From Chitinophagales bacterium (lineage in GTDB: Bacteria; Bacteroidota; Bacteroidia; Chitinophagales; JADJOU01), in contig JAURJQ010000008.1 of NCBI GenBank assembly GCA_030832185.1, positions 1 to 64,000 of the forward strand: a DNA stretch of 64,000 bases. Direction: 5' to 3'. Positions 25,886 through 34,959 of this stretch are shown here, in pieces. The first letter of the stretch is position 1, and each line of letters begins with the position of its first letter. Below the pieces are notes generated by a model. The model made no database searches, had not been told where the DNA came from, and saw only the letters and a program-made list of their open reading frames with translations. The position numbers and the translations under genes were made by a program.

Positions 25886-26341
25886 ATGAAAAAGTTAATT
25901 GCTTTTTGCCTCTTTTTAATTTATAGTCTCTTCATTTCAGCCAATGAAATAAGGCAAGAATTGGATATAGCATGGAAAGATGAAAAGACAGCCAATATGC
26001 TTATAAAAAAGCTCGAAGCGAATTTAAAAACTGAGACTAAAGGCTATCTAGCGGCGGCATATATGATGAAATCAAATCATGCCTCTATGCCGTGGACCAA
26101 ACTAAACTTTTTTTACAAAGGAAAAAAAATGCTAGATCAATCAATCATAGAACAGCCTGAGAATATCGAATGGAGATTATTTCGCTATGAGGTACAGATT
26201 AGAATTCCTAAAGGATTAAATTACGATAATACAAAGGAAGACAAAATTATGTTACAAAATTATATATCAAACCCTCAAAATAAAAAAAAGGACGAGAGCC
26301 TTTATAATAAACTAATAGCATTAAATCTTCCAAAAAGATGA
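25886..26341 (+). CDS. Small exported protein in the carotenoid cluster, unknown
   Basis: A 151-residue protein with an N-terminal signal peptide (KKLIAFCLFLIYSLFISAN). The rest is helical and Lys-rich, with TPR-like spacing (ETKGYLAAAYMMKSNHASMPWTKLNFFYKGKKMLDQSI). No catalytic motif. Its stop overlaps the crtZ start as ATGA, so the two are translationally coupled. The position inside the crt run suggests a helper role in pigment synthesis or placement, but this is inference. Confidence 0.75.
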   Translation: MKKLIAFCLFLIYSLFISANEIRQELDIAWKDEKTANMLIKKLEANLKTETKGYLAAAYMMKSNHASMPWTKLNFFYKGKKMLDQSIIEQPENIEWRLFRYEVQIRIPKGLNYDNTKEDKIMLQNYISNPQNKKKDESLYNKLIALNLPKR

Positions 26342-26793
26342 ACATTTTAATTATTATGACCACCTTCATCTCCATGGAAGGCATTACATGGTGTACCCAC
26401 AAATTTGTCATGCATGGTTTTCTTTGGAATTTACATTTCGATCATCACAATAAAAACAAAAACAGATTCCTTGAAAAAAATGATTGGTTTTTCGTCTATT
26501 TCGCTATTATTTCGATGAGTTTGTTTATCATAGGATCTCGAATTCCTAATTATGAATTTTTAATTTATATTGGGCTAGGTATTCTTTGCTATGGATTAGC
26601 ATATTTTCTTGTACATGAAATCATTATTCATAAGCGTCTATTTTCGAACTGGAAGCAAGACTTTTTTTATTTTAAGGCACTACAAAAGGCTCATAGAAAG
26701 CACCACTCTCATCTAAGTCCAGAAGATGGAGAGTGCTTTGGTATGCTATGGGTGCCTTTTCACTACTTTAAAGAAGCGTTTGCGAATAGATAA
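26338..26793 (+). CDS. crtZ: Beta-carotene hydroxylase
   Basis: A di-iron membrane hydroxylase of the fatty acid hydroxylase superfamily, 151 residues. The histidine clusters are HKFVMH, HFDHH, HEIIIH and HRKHH, in the order and spacing of CrtZ. Two to three membrane helices lie between them. It would hydroxylate beta-rings, giving zeaxanthin, which requires a cyclised carotenoid; no lycopene cyclase gene is in the window. The ATGA overlap with the preceding small gene suggests coupling. Confidence 0.93.
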   Translation: MNILIIMTTFISMEGITWCTHKFVMHGFLWNLHFDHHNKNKNRFLEKNDWFFVYFAIISMSLFIIGSRIPNYEFLIYIGLGILCYGLAYFLVHEIIIHKRLFSNWKQDFFYFKALQKAHRKHHSHLSPEDGECFGMLWVPFHYFKEAFANR

Positions 26794-26818
26794 TCTTAAA
26801 ATTTAACGTCCCTACTTC

Positions 26819-27505
26819 ATGAAAAATATTTTAATTATTGGTGGTTCGAATGGCATAGGAAAGGCATTAGCCAATATGCTAGCTGAAGACCACACTGTTA
26901 TAGCTTCTTTCTTTAAATCGGAAACCAAACACCCTCATATTCATTATTTTTATCATAATGCACAGGAGTCTTTAAATTTAGACTCGTTACCTGAAACTAT
27001 TGATGGGCTAGCCTATTGTGTTGGAAATATTTCTTTAAAGCCCTTTCATCGATTTACCGAAGAAGAGTATCTTCAAGACTATAAAACTCAGGTAGTCGGA
27101 GCTGTCAAAGTAATTCAAGATATACTTCCTCGTCTTAAGCTATCCGTCTCATCTTCTATTGTACTCTTCTCTACTGTAGCAGTGCAGACAGGATTTAATT
27201 TTCACAGTTTGATATCAGCTAGTAAAGGCGCTATAGAAGGACTGACTAAAGCACTAGCGGCCGAACTAGCTCCTAAAATACGTGTCAACTGTATAGCTCC
27301 CTCTATCACGCAAACGCAACTAGCTAATTCTCTGCTAAATACCGAAGAAAAAATAACGGCTAATGGACAACGGCACCCCCTAGGAAGAATAGGACAGGCA
27401 GAGGATGTAGCATCCTTAGCTGCCTTTCTATTGAGCGATTCCTCCTCATGGATCACAGGTCAAATCATACACGTTGATGGCGGTATATCTACTTTAAAAA
27501 AATAA
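26819..27505 (+). CDS. Short-chain dehydrogenase/reductase lacking the catalytic Tyr
   Basis: A 228-residue SDR. The cofactor motif GGSNGIG (8-14) and the catalytic Ser118 (LFSTVA) are present. The YxxxK motif reads ISASK, with Ile132 in the Tyr place and Lys136 kept. C-terminal SDR motifs (RVNCIAPS, GRIGQAEDVASLAAFLLSD, ITGQIIHVDGG) are normal. The preceding residues FHSL may supply another group, or the protein may not catalyse a classical reduction. It follows crtZ by 25 bases and precedes the SRPBCC gene by 11 bases. In marine and freshwater Bacteroidetes, SDR and SRPBCC genes are often found near pigment or photolyase genes; its substrate is unknown. Confidence 0.85.
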   Translation: MKNILIIGGSNGIGKALANMLAEDHTVIASFFKSETKHPHIHYFYHNAQESLNLDSLPETIDGLAYCVGNISLKPFHRFTEEEYLQDYKTQVVGAVKVIQDILPRLKLSVSSSIVLFSTVAVQTGFNFHSLISASKGAIEGLTKALAAELAPKIRVNCIAPSITQTQLANSLLNTEEKITANGQRHPLGRIGQAEDVASLAAFLLSDSSSWITGQIIHVDGGISTLKK

Positions 27506-27516
27506 TATTTTTTCTC

Positions 27517-27981
27517 ATGTATCAGCTCCGTTTCGAACAAAAGATTCCTACAAATATTGAAAATGTTTGGAATTTTATCAGCGACCCCCGCAACCTAAAG
27601 AAAATTACTCCTTCTTACATGGGATTCCAAATTACAAATGAACCTATAGCTGAAAAAATGTATGCAGGAATGATAATTGCCTACAAAGTAACCCCTCTGC
27701 TTAGTATACCGATGCAATGGGTGACTGAAATAACTCATGTGCAGGAAATGGAATACTTTGTAGATGAGCAGCGAATTGGCCCCTACTCGCTTTGGCACCA
27801 CCAGCATAGAATATCAGAGATTGAAGGAGGCACTTTGATGCAAGATATCGTATCCTACAAGCCGCCATTCGGTCCATTAGGGATTCTGGCAAATAGTTTG
27901 ATTATAGAAAGTCAATTAAAGTCTATTTTTGAGTATAGATTCCAGGCTGTTGTTAGAGAGTTTGGGGTATTTAGTTCATAA
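27517..27981 (+). CDS. SRPBCC-fold lipid-binding-type protein
   Basis: A 154-residue protein of the START/Bet v 1-like superfamily. The N-terminus LRFEQKIPTNIENVWNFISDPRNLKKITP is the typical opening strand-helix, followed by the WVTEITHVQEMEYFVDEQRIGPYSLWHHQHRI sheet. No signal peptide. These proteins bind hydrophobic ligands in a cavity or act as cyclase/dehydratases; a role with carotenoids is an inference from location. It is the last gene of the crt run. Confidence 0.8.
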   Translation: MYQLRFEQKIPTNIENVWNFISDPRNLKKITPSYMGFQITNEPIAEKMYAGMIIAYKVTPLLSIPMQWVTEITHVQEMEYFVDEQRIGPYSLWHHQHRISEIEGGTLMQDIVSYKPPFGPLGILANSLIIESQLKSIFEYRFQAVVREFGVFSS

Positions 27982-28043
27982 AATTGATTTTTCTTGATAC
28001 TAATCAAAGTTTGAACAGACTGATTAATTCTAAAATATTTTTA

Positions 28044-28051
28044 TACCTTTG
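28044..28051 (+). promoter_or_regulatory. -7 element for threonine dehydrogenase
   Basis: TACCTTTG matches TAnnTTTG, ending 15 bases before the ATG at 28067. A separate promoter here supports ending the crt run at the SRPBCC gene. Confidence 0.5.
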
Positions 28052-28066
28052 TGTCAAATGTGAACC

Positions 28067-29020
28067 ATGAACCAGCATAATATACTAGTGATAGGAGCGG
28101 GCGGTCAAATAGGAACCGTACTCGTCGAGAAATTGAGAACTATATATGGTTCTTCAGCCGTTTTTGCTACGGATTTAAAAGAGAATCCTGACAAGCATAT
28201 CCAGATTCTCGATGTCATGGACAGAGAAGGTTTGGAAAAATTTATAGATAAAAATAAAATTCGGGAAATTTATCATTTGGCCGCTATCTTATCTGCAAGA
28301 GGCGAACAAAATCCTAAGTGGGCCTGGGATATTAATATGGGCGGATTATTTAATGTACTAGAATCAGCCGTAAAGTATAAGGTAGAAAAAGTTTTCTATC
28401 CAAGTACTATCGCAGTATTTGGCAAACATATTCCTCTCGAAAACACACCTAATCACGTGCCTCTCACTCCCGCTACAGTCTATGGCATCAGTAAAGTAGC
28501 GGGCGAATTATGGGCCGAATATTATTTTAATAAACACGGACTCGATGTAAGATCCGTGAGGTATCCTGGTGTGATAGGTTATCAGTCGCTGGCGGGCGGG
28601 GGCACTACAGACTATGCCGTCGATATATTTCACGCCGAAGCCAAAAATGAAGTATTTGAATGCTTCCTAGCGCAAAATACTAAACTGCCTATGATCTATA
28701 TGGACGATTGTATTCAAGCCACCATAGATATTATGCGTGCTCCAACAGAGAATATCAAATGTCGAACAAGCTACAATCTAGCAGGCATGAGTTTTTCGCC
28801 AGTAGAGATAGCGAGTGAGATTCAAAAAAGAAATCCTAATTTTAAAATTGTATATCAGCCAGATTTCCGTCAAGCAATTGCTGCTTCATGGCCACAGAGC
28901 ATCGATGATTCGGAGGCGAGAAAAGACTGGGGATGGAAACCGAAATATGACCTCGCAGATTTAGTAGATATTATGATGACCGAGGTGCGTAAACTATACA
29001 CTACGAACCCAAATTCTTAA
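28067..29020 (+). CDS. L-threonine 3-dehydrogenase (epimerase-type)
   Basis: An extended SDR of 317 residues. NAD motif VIGAGGQIG (7-15), the catalytic YGISK, and the GGGTTDYAVDIFH segment distinguish the short-type threonine dehydrogenases from sugar epimerases. It would oxidise L-threonine to 2-amino-3-oxobutyrate. The 3' end overlaps aroD by 20 bases, convergent. Alternative: another NAD-dependent epimerase; the DYAVDIF motif makes threonine dehydrogenase more likely. Confidence 0.88.
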   Translation: MNQHNILVIGAGGQIGTVLVEKLRTIYGSSAVFATDLKENPDKHIQILDVMDREGLEKFIDKNKIREIYHLAAILSARGEQNPKWAWDINMGGLFNVLESAVKYKVEKVFYPSTIAVFGKHIPLENTPNHVPLTPATVYGISKVAGELWAEYYFNKHGLDVRSVRYPGVIGYQSLAGGGTTDYAVDIFHAEAKNEVFECFLAQNTKLPMIYMDDCIQATIDIMRAPTENIKCRTSYNLAGMSFSPVEIASEIQKRNPNFKIVYQPDFRQAIAASWPQSIDDSEARKDWGWKPKYDLADLVDIMMTEVRKLYTTNPNS

Positions 29021-29642
29021 CCATAAGATCAAATTCTTTATAACTCAGTTGTCCTTCAGCGGTTTTATTCTGGCTTAAAAAATAAATATAAGTAAAGGGA
29101 CTGCCGAGAAATAAAGCTGTCACTCTGGTAAATTTAGCATCATCGCCCATCCCAAAAGCGATTAAATTTTCCTCCCCTTCATATAAATTAAAAAGGGTCA
29201 AACAATCATTTCTAAAATTTACTTTCGTTGCTATTTTTACTAAATCAGCTCCTTTCTGTCTTGCCTTTGATATGATTTCTTTAAGCTCTTCTATACGAGG
29301 TGTCTTTTCATAATTGTGATAGGAAATTATAACTTTAACCCCATATCCTTTAGCATGTATTATGAGTTCTTCTTGCTGCTTTTCATCGAGCTCTATCTCA
29401 ATATCTATATACTTAGCTCCTAATTCAATAGCCGCTTTAAATTGATCCATTTTATGATTGCTTGCCTTAGATGAATCCTCTCTATACGTAGCTATTATTT
29501 CTTTGCCTAACGCAAAGATTTCCTTGAGATGACTCGTTTTAAATCCGCAAATATCCAGCCTAAGCTCAATGAGATCAAACATTTCCACGATAGAAAGCGC
29601 ACGTTTTACCCTGCTCTCCGTCAAAACCAAACAACCTTTCAT
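29001..29642 (-). CDS. aroD: Type I 3-dehydroquinate dehydratase
   Basis: The third step of the shikimate pathway, using a Schiff-base lysine. 213 residues, short for type I. Motifs: IELRLD near the N-terminus, IISYHNYEKTP with the catalytic His, DLVKIAT with the Schiff-base Lys, and TRV with LGSPFTY near the C-terminus. It is the last of the minus-strand aroB, aroA, aroD series, 12 bases after aroA. Confidence 0.92.
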   Translation of the reverse strand: MKGCLVLTESRVKRALSIVEMFDLIELRLDICGFKTSHLKEIFALGKEIIATYREDSSKASNHKMDQFKAAIELGAKYIDIEIELDEKQQEELIIHAKGYGVKVIISYHNYEKTPRIEELKEIISKARQKGADLVKIATKVNFRNDCLTLFNLYEGEENLIAFGMGDDAKFTRVTALFLGSPFTYIYFLSQNKTAEGQLSYKEFDLMVKNLGS

Positions 29643-29654
29643 TTTTGCTATTAT

Positions 29655-30935
29655 TTAATAAATTAAACTGCCGCCCAATCTTTCAAAATCAAGAAAAAAG
29701 TCTGGGTATGATTTTTGGCTGGCAGTAATACCTTTCAACTTGCCTCCATTCAAAAATACTGCCAAAATAGCACTAGACATGACCATTCTATGATCATTAC
29801 AGCCTTCAAAAACATTCTGGGCTTTGGATTCCATGCAATAATTTATTTTTGATTTGCCAACAATTGTTAAAATATCGCCATCTAAATTGTATGGTATTTT
29901 CAACAATTGTAACCACTTTATTATACCATTTAGTCGGTCACTTTCTTTAAATTTAAGGCGATTAACACCTTGAATGATCGATTTACCTTCTGCAAATATG
30001 GCCAAAACAGCCAAGATAGGAATTAGATCTGGCGAATGATTTGCGTCTACTTGGAATGGTAGATTTTGACTAGACTGAATCACCAATTGGCTCTCCTGCC
30101 ATGTTACCTTTGCTCCATAGCTTTGAATGACTTCCATAACCATAGCGTCGGCCTGCAATGAATGTCGATTCAGACCGTTTAGAGACACACGACCCGAAAT
30201 AGCAGCAGCAACTATCCAGAAAGCTGCCGCACTCCAATCGGCCTCTATATTGAGCTCTACATCTGATTGCAGAAGGCTAGGTTTGATAACAATCTCCCCT
30301 CCTTTCCATGCTAGATCAGCTCCTATCTCGCCTAGCATTTGCATAGTCATATCCAGATAAGGTTTGCTCTTTACATTGGAAATTGATAGACTTAATGGAT
30401 TATGGTGTTTTAGCCCTACCATATAATATAATAGTCCTGTAATGAACTGTGAACTCAAAGCACCATCTATCTTTAGGTCTAATGGTAACCTCTTGCCTCT
30501 ATATCGTATAGGTAGATATTGATTCGCGGATTCATAATCGATCCCTAGTTGACCAAAAATAGAAAATAAGGGAGTCATCGGCCTAACGTTAAGACTATCT
30601 TGTCCTATTATAGCAGTTTCTCTTTGATTTAACATGAATAAACAAGCAAACAGTCTTGCCGCTAGACCTGATTCACCACAGTCCAGTTTAATATCCTTAT
30701 TAAAATCAAATCTTGTTTCAATTTCTACTACCCCACTCCCTAGCGAAGTTAGCTTGGACCCACATGCTCGTATTATCTGCAGCGCGACTAGTTCATCCGC
30801 TGATTTGCCCAGATTACTTATCTTGGACCTAGAAACCAATAAGGAAGCTGCCAAGGCACGCTGACCATAACTTTTAGAAGGTGGTATATTAATTTCACCC
30901 TCTAATTTTTCTCCTGCTTGTATCAGCACATCCAT
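29655..30935 (-). CDS. aroA: EPSP synthase
   Basis: 3-phosphoshikimate 1-carboxyvinyltransferase, the sixth shikimate step. I start it at the ATG ending at 30935 (426 residues), where MDVLIQAG matches the family N-terminus; an upstream ATG ending at 30974 lies deeper inside aroB. Motifs: PPSKSYGQRAL, DCGESGLAARLFA, LNVRPMTPL, SSQFITGLL, KFKESDRL and NDHRMVMS. The start overlaps the aroB stop by 13 bases, suggesting coupled translation. The GESG in place of the usual GTSG is a divergence in the loop next to the phosphate-binding site. Confidence 0.93.
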   Translation of the reverse strand: MDVLIQAGEKLEGEINIPPSKSYGQRALAASLLVSRSKISNLGKSADELVALQIIRACGSKLTSLGSGVVEIETRFDFNKDIKLDCGESGLAARLFACLFMLNQRETAIIGQDSLNVRPMTPLFSIFGQLGIDYESANQYLPIRYRGKRLPLDLKIDGALSSQFITGLLYYMVGLKHHNPLSLSISNVKSKPYLDMTMQMLGEIGADLAWKGGEIVIKPSLLQSDVELNIEADWSAAAFWIVAAAISGRVSLNGLNRHSLQADAMVMEVIQSYGAKVTWQESQLVIQSSQNLPFQVDANHSPDLIPILAVLAIFAEGKSIIQGVNRLKFKESDRLNGIIKWLQLLKIPYNLDGDILTIVGKSKINYCMESKAQNVFEGCNDHRMVMSSAILAVFLNGGKLKGITASQKSYPDFFLDFERLGGSLIY

Positions 30936-31981
30936 TTCTCTCTTTCCGCTGTATTTAAATACTCCTTTAAACATGTCAACGAAATTTTTTCTATTCGTGC
31001 TCGTCCTATTTTTTCTAACATCACAAAATGTATGTCTTCGTTTTCTCTCTTCTTATCAGAAACTATTTTCTGAAAAATGGCCTGTGCAGAAAAGACTTCC
31101 AACCTTATCGGCAAGTTATAGGCAGGTAAAATTTGCCTGATTTTTTCAGCTAAATTTAAATCTAGTCCATAAAATATTTCAGATAACTTGGCTGCAAAGT
31201 ACATACCTAAACCCACTGATTTTCCGTGAGATAAGCCATAAATGCTCTCTACAGCATGCCCTATGGTATGCCCATAGTTCAAAATAAGCCTTCGGTCATA
31301 TTCAAAGGGGTCTTCTTTCACTATATTTGATTTATGTATAATACAACTATTTATTATATCATTAAGATCCTCTTTATTTCCTATAATTTTCTCCAAACTC
31401 CTCGCTTCCAATTTTTCAAAGAGTCTCTGATCTAGAATGAGTCCATACTTAATAGACTCTGCAAAACCGTCTGCCATTTCGTCTATAGGCAAATGAGCTA
31501 TGAGCCCAGGTAGATAGTAAATAGATGAAGGCTGATGGAGAGTGCCCAGCTGATTCTTTTTGGTTGCATAATTAATACCATTCTTTCCTCCCATACTTGC
31601 ATCGATAAGACTGAGAAACGTAGAGGGAACTATAGAAAAAGAAATCCCTCGTAGATAGACAGAAGCTACATAACCCACCAAATCAGATATAGAGCCTCCA
31701 CCAACCGCGACTATATGTCCGGTTCTATCCAACTCCATATCTGCTAATAATCTCACAAGCTGCTCAAAACCGCACAAGGTCTTGCATTGCTCTCCACCGT
31801 CAATTTCAATAATTTTATCGAGGCTATCCAGTGAAATAAGTGGTCGAACTTTTTTATCTATTACCCAGAGGACTTTAACATAGTTTTTTCGAACAGACAC
31901 TATGATTTCTTCCCAGCTACTCGCCTCTAATATCAGGGTCTCTGATTTTTTAATAACAGTATATTCTTGTATCGTTTTCAA
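30923..31981 (-). CDS. aroB: 3-dehydroquinate synthase
   Basis: The second shikimate step, an NAD- and metal-dependent enzyme, 352 residues. Motifs: AVGGGSISDLVGYVAS, DASMGGKNGIN, KNQLGTLHQP, the metal ligands in GFAESIKYG, GHTIGHAVE and LSHGKSVGLGM. The start is a TTG that overlaps the stop of the HsdR_N-like gene (TTGA); the next Met is about 80 residues in, after conserved sequence. It is followed by aroA with a 13-base overlap. Confidence 0.93.
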   Translation of the reverse strand: MKTIQEYTVIKKSETLILEASSWEEIIVSVRKNYVKVLWVIDKKVRPLISLDSLDKIIEIDGGEQCKTLCGFEQLVRLLADMELDRTGHIVAVGGGSISDLVGYVASVYLRGISFSIVPSTFLSLIDASMGGKNGINYATKKNQLGTLHQPSSIYYLPGLIAHLPIDEMADGFAESIKYGLILDQRLFEKLEARSLEKIIGNKEDLNDIINSCIIHKSNIVKEDPFEYDRRLILNYGHTIGHAVESIYGLSHGKSVGLGMYFAAKLSEIFYGLDLNLAEKIRQILPAYNLPIRLEVFSAQAIFQKIVSDKKRENEDIHFVMLEKIGRARIEKISLTCLKEYLNTAEREKWMC

Positions 31982-32403
31982 TATATTGATGTCAATTCGT
32001 ATGCCCTATTATCTCTTATTTCCATCCCAGTATGCTCTAGCCCATTAGTCACTATAAATATTTGAGCGCCTAAAGCCAGATTATATCTTGACAATTGTTC
32101 TATTACTTTTGTGTCTAATTTCTGATTCGGTGCCTTGCACTCTATCAGAATATGGGGAATAGCAGAAGTATTAAACGTACAAATATCAAAACGCTTCATG
32201 CGTTCATTGATATAAAACCCTTTCTCAACCGCTATCTTGGAAGTAGAAATTTTCTTATCATAAACTAAGTAGTGAAGCCATAACTGCCTTACCTCCTCCT
32301 CTGGAGTGCAGACTACCCATTTCATGCGCACTATATCATATACGAACTTCTTATTGTCCCTATACTCTAGATTAATGTTGTACTGTCCAAAAATTACAAT
32401 CAT
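31978..32403 (-). CDS. HsdR_N-type PD-(D/E)xK domain protein
   Basis: A 141-residue protein matching the stand-alone type I restriction R-subunit N-terminal domain (HSDR_N_2) that is common in Bacteroidetes. Nuclease-fold residues are visible: EEEVRQLWLHYLV opening helix, RFDICTF with Asp, and ILIECKAP with the E-x-K pair. No helicase, methylase or specificity gene is nearby, so this is not a restriction system. ATGA overlap with the upstream TPR gene and TTGA overlap with aroB place it inside the operon. The substrate is unknown; a nucleic acid is likely. Confidence 0.82.
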   Translation of the reverse strand: MIVIFGQYNINLEYRDNKKFVYDIVRMKWVVCTPEEEVRQLWLHYLVYDKKISTSKIAVEKGFYINERMKRFDICTFNTSAIPHILIECKAPNQKLDTKVIEQLSRYNLALGAQIFIVTNGLEHTGMEIRDNRAYELTSIY

Positions 32404-34211
32404 GACTCATCTTCAAGTTTTTCCCCTCTTAGTTTTCTCAGGCGTTTTCGAGCATCGGTGACGAATACAGAATCTTTGTATTTTGTCAATAAATTTAGAT
32501 AGGCCTCCTTGGCTGTCTCTGGATTGTTAAATATCTCCTCTTCCATTTTTGCCCACTCATAGAGCGCTCGATCCGCGAGAATAGAAGTGGGATATTTTTC
32601 ATATAAAAACTTATATAGTCGAGAGGCACTTGTATCGTTTTCTACTGTCCTGTCATAGTTAGCCTCTATCAATATCACATCATCAATAAGACTAGAATTT
32701 GGAAAAACTTTTTTCAATGAATTTAGAGTTTTAATCGCTTCCTCCGGTCTATTTTGATAGAATAGTAGCTCTGCACTAGATACGTCTTTCATGGCCATTT
32801 CCTTCGCTTCATCGCCTTGATTCTCCTGAATAAATACGGCCAACTGAAGCGCATCATTCGCGATCAATTCACTCGTTGATGATTTCAAAATAGATAATAA
32901 ATCCTCTGCCAACTCATAATCACCATTGAAGTAAAATACCTTAGAATTTTTATAGCGAGCTTCTTCTCCCATAGGACCATCCAATTCGTCCTTATCCACT
33001 TGACCATAGAGTAGGGAAGCTTCCCAGATATCGTTCATGGCCAGCTTTACATCTGCTAAATCTAATTTAGCTCTAGAAACGTAACGCTTGGGCAGCATAG
33101 GTATTTCTAGCATTTTTTGTAATAAATTAGAGGCATTGTCCATGCGCTTGAGATACTTCACCGTAAACTCTGCATAAGCAAGTTGAATATCAGCGGTGTT
33201 CTTTGTAAAGCCATGCTGAGCTATATAATTCATAAACTCTAAATTCAAAAGACCTGTATGAACTGAATCTCTTAATCTTCGCTTCTTGACTTTGCTAAAG
33301 AAAGTCATTATCTTTCTTTCTTGTGCTAACTTACTTAAATCCGCTGAAGAATTTTTTATCAAATAATCATAGCCTTGTATAGCTAGATCATGTTCTTGCT
33401 CTGCAGCTGCTATTTCAGCTATCTGATAGATCTGATGTCCTTGTCCTCCTGTTCTTTTTTCATACGCTTTGGCTAATTGCAATGCTTGATCATAATCCTT
33501 GACTGTCATAGCCATCTGTATAGCCAGTTCGCTCCACTTATTGCTATTAGGTTCCTGGCTGATCTTGGAAAATACTTTTTTTTCCATAAGCCGCTGTGCC
33601 GTATGACTAGTCTGTAAAAAATCATAGGATGCATAGCTTCCTAAATAGCTGGTCTGATCTTTTTCCAACTGAGAAAATGCCAGTTGAACTGCCTCATCTA
33701 GCTTATTTTGCTTTGTATAAACATGAAGTTGGTGAGAGAAAAAAGCCTCTTTATTTTTAGTTTTAGCCTGATACTTTAGGATTAAATCCTCTGCCATAGA
33801 CCAATTTCTAGCCTCTATATATCGCTGAAGATAATTATTAACTTCGTATTCATTATCCTTCAGCTTGTCATTAATATATTGCCATTCTTTCTTAGACAGC
33901 ACCGTATCTCGTGACTTCTCATAAACTAGACCTAGATTGTATCTATACTCTATATTTTTATCATTAGACTTCACCATTTTGCGCGTCACATCAATTGCCT
34001 CTTTATATTTGCGCTGCTGTATATATGTTTTGTAGAGGTAATCATAAAACTTAGTTGGTTTGAGGTCAAACTGCTTTTGAAGCAATACCTCCGCCTTGTC
34101 ATATTCTCTGAGTTGAAAGAACTGTATAGCTAATCGCTCGTCTTCAGACGACTGTGCAAAATTATCAATAAAAAATAATAATAGAATGAAACTAAGACTA
34201 AGCTTATTCAT
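32400..34211 (-). CDS. Exported TPR protein
   Basis: A 603-residue protein with a signal peptide ending at NFA before Gln20. Nearly the whole mature part is helical, with tetratricopeptide-type repeats (for example YRYNLGLVYEKSRDTVLSKKEW and ERLAIQFFQLREYDKAEVLLQ). No enzymatic motif. The C-terminal third has a YfiO-like series of repeats (LYKFLYEKYPTSILADRALYEWAKM, then LLTKYKDSVFVTDARKRLRKL). It lies 13 bases after pyrH. TPR proteins of this kind act as periplasmic scaffolds; the partner is unknown. Confidence 0.8.
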   Translation of the reverse strand: MNKLSLSFILLLFFIDNFAQSSEDERLAIQFFQLREYDKAEVLLQKQFDLKPTKFYDYLYKTYIQQRKYKEAIDVTRKMVKSNDKNIEYRYNLGLVYEKSRDTVLSKKEWQYINDKLKDNEYEVNNYLQRYIEARNWSMAEDLILKYQAKTKNKEAFFSHQLHVYTKQNKLDEAVQLAFSQLEKDQTSYLGSYASYDFLQTSHTAQRLMEKKVFSKISQEPNSNKWSELAIQMAMTVKDYDQALQLAKAYEKRTGGQGHQIYQIAEIAAAEQEHDLAIQGYDYLIKNSSADLSKLAQERKIMTFFSKVKKRRLRDSVHTGLLNLEFMNYIAQHGFTKNTADIQLAYAEFTVKYLKRMDNASNLLQKMLEIPMLPKRYVSRAKLDLADVKLAMNDIWEASLLYGQVDKDELDGPMGEEARYKNSKVFYFNGDYELAEDLLSILKSSTSELIANDALQLAVFIQENQGDEAKEMAMKDVSSAELLFYQNRPEEAIKTLNSLKKVFPNSSLIDDVILIEANYDRTVENDTSASRLYKFLYEKYPTSILADRALYEWAKMEEEIFNNPETAKEAYLNLLTKYKDSVFVTDARKRLRKLRGEKLEDES

Positions 34212-34224
34212 AAGTTTTCCTCAT

Positions 34225-34929
34225 TTAACTCACGAGTGTACCTATCGCTTCACCTTTTAATATCCTGACTAAATTACCAGCGATATTCATATCAAATACC
34301 ATAATTGGCTTTTTATTCTCTTCGCAAAGCGTAAAAGCGGTCAAATCCATGACCTCATATTTATTTTCATAGACCTCTTTAAAACTAAGTTGATCAAACT
34401 TCACAGCATTTGGTTCTTTACGCGGATCCGCTGTATATATACCATCCACATTGGTGCCTTTCATGACAATATCTGCATTGATCTCTATAGCGCGAAGAGC
34501 TGCTGCTGTATCGGTAGTGAAATAAGGATTGCCAGTACCTGCACCGAAAATTATCACTCGCCCTTTCTCCATGTGGCGGACAGCGCGTCTTCTAATATAT
34601 GGCTCTGCTATCTGATCCATGCGCACTGCGCTTATGAGTCTTGTATAAATACCTAAATTTTCTATAGAACTCTGTAAAGCTAAACCATTTATTACCGTAG
34701 CTAGCATACCCATGTGATCTCCCTGCACCTTATCTATTCCTATTTCCGATGCATCTTTACCACGAAAAATATTTCCACCACCTATAACAAGTGCTAGCTC
34801 TATTCCTAAGTCTACCGCCGACTTTATATCAGCTGCATATTGCTTTAATTTATCCGGGTCTAGGCCATACTGCCTGCTACCCATCAATGCCTCGCCACTC
34901 AGCTTTAGTAATACTCTTTTATACTGCAT
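34225..34929 (-). CDS. pyrH: UMP kinase
   Basis: Bacterial amino acid kinase-fold UMP kinase, 234 residues, making UDP from UMP. Motifs: [58 protein letters not shown] and [11 protein letters not shown]. All hexamer and catalytic segments are present. It lies 30 bases after the anti-sigma gene. pyrH more often neighbours frr and tsf; its location behind a sigma/anti-sigma pair is less usual. Confidence 0.95.
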   Translation of the reverse strand: MQYKRVLLKLSGEALMGSRQYGLDPDKLKQYAADIKSAVDLGIELALVIGGGNIFRGKDASEIGIDKVQGDHMGMLATVINGLALQSSIENLGIYTRLISAVRMDQIAEPYIRRRAVRHMEKGRVIIFGAGTGNPYFTTDTAAALRAIEINADIVMKGTNVDGIYTADPRKEPNAVKFDQLSFKEVYENKYEVMDLTAFTLCEENKKPIMVFDMNIAGNLVRILKGEAIGTLVS

Positions 34930-34959
34930 CTGTATCTATTTTACCTTGTCTTATGTAGT

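Noticed and set aside
30936-30974. Longer aroA start
   Set aside because: The added 13 residues (MFKGVFKYSGKRE) lie inside aroB coding sequence and do not match the family N-terminus.
31978-32403. Type I restriction-modification system
   Set aside because: Only the short HsdR_N-like domain is present; no helicase, methylase or specificity subunit is near it.
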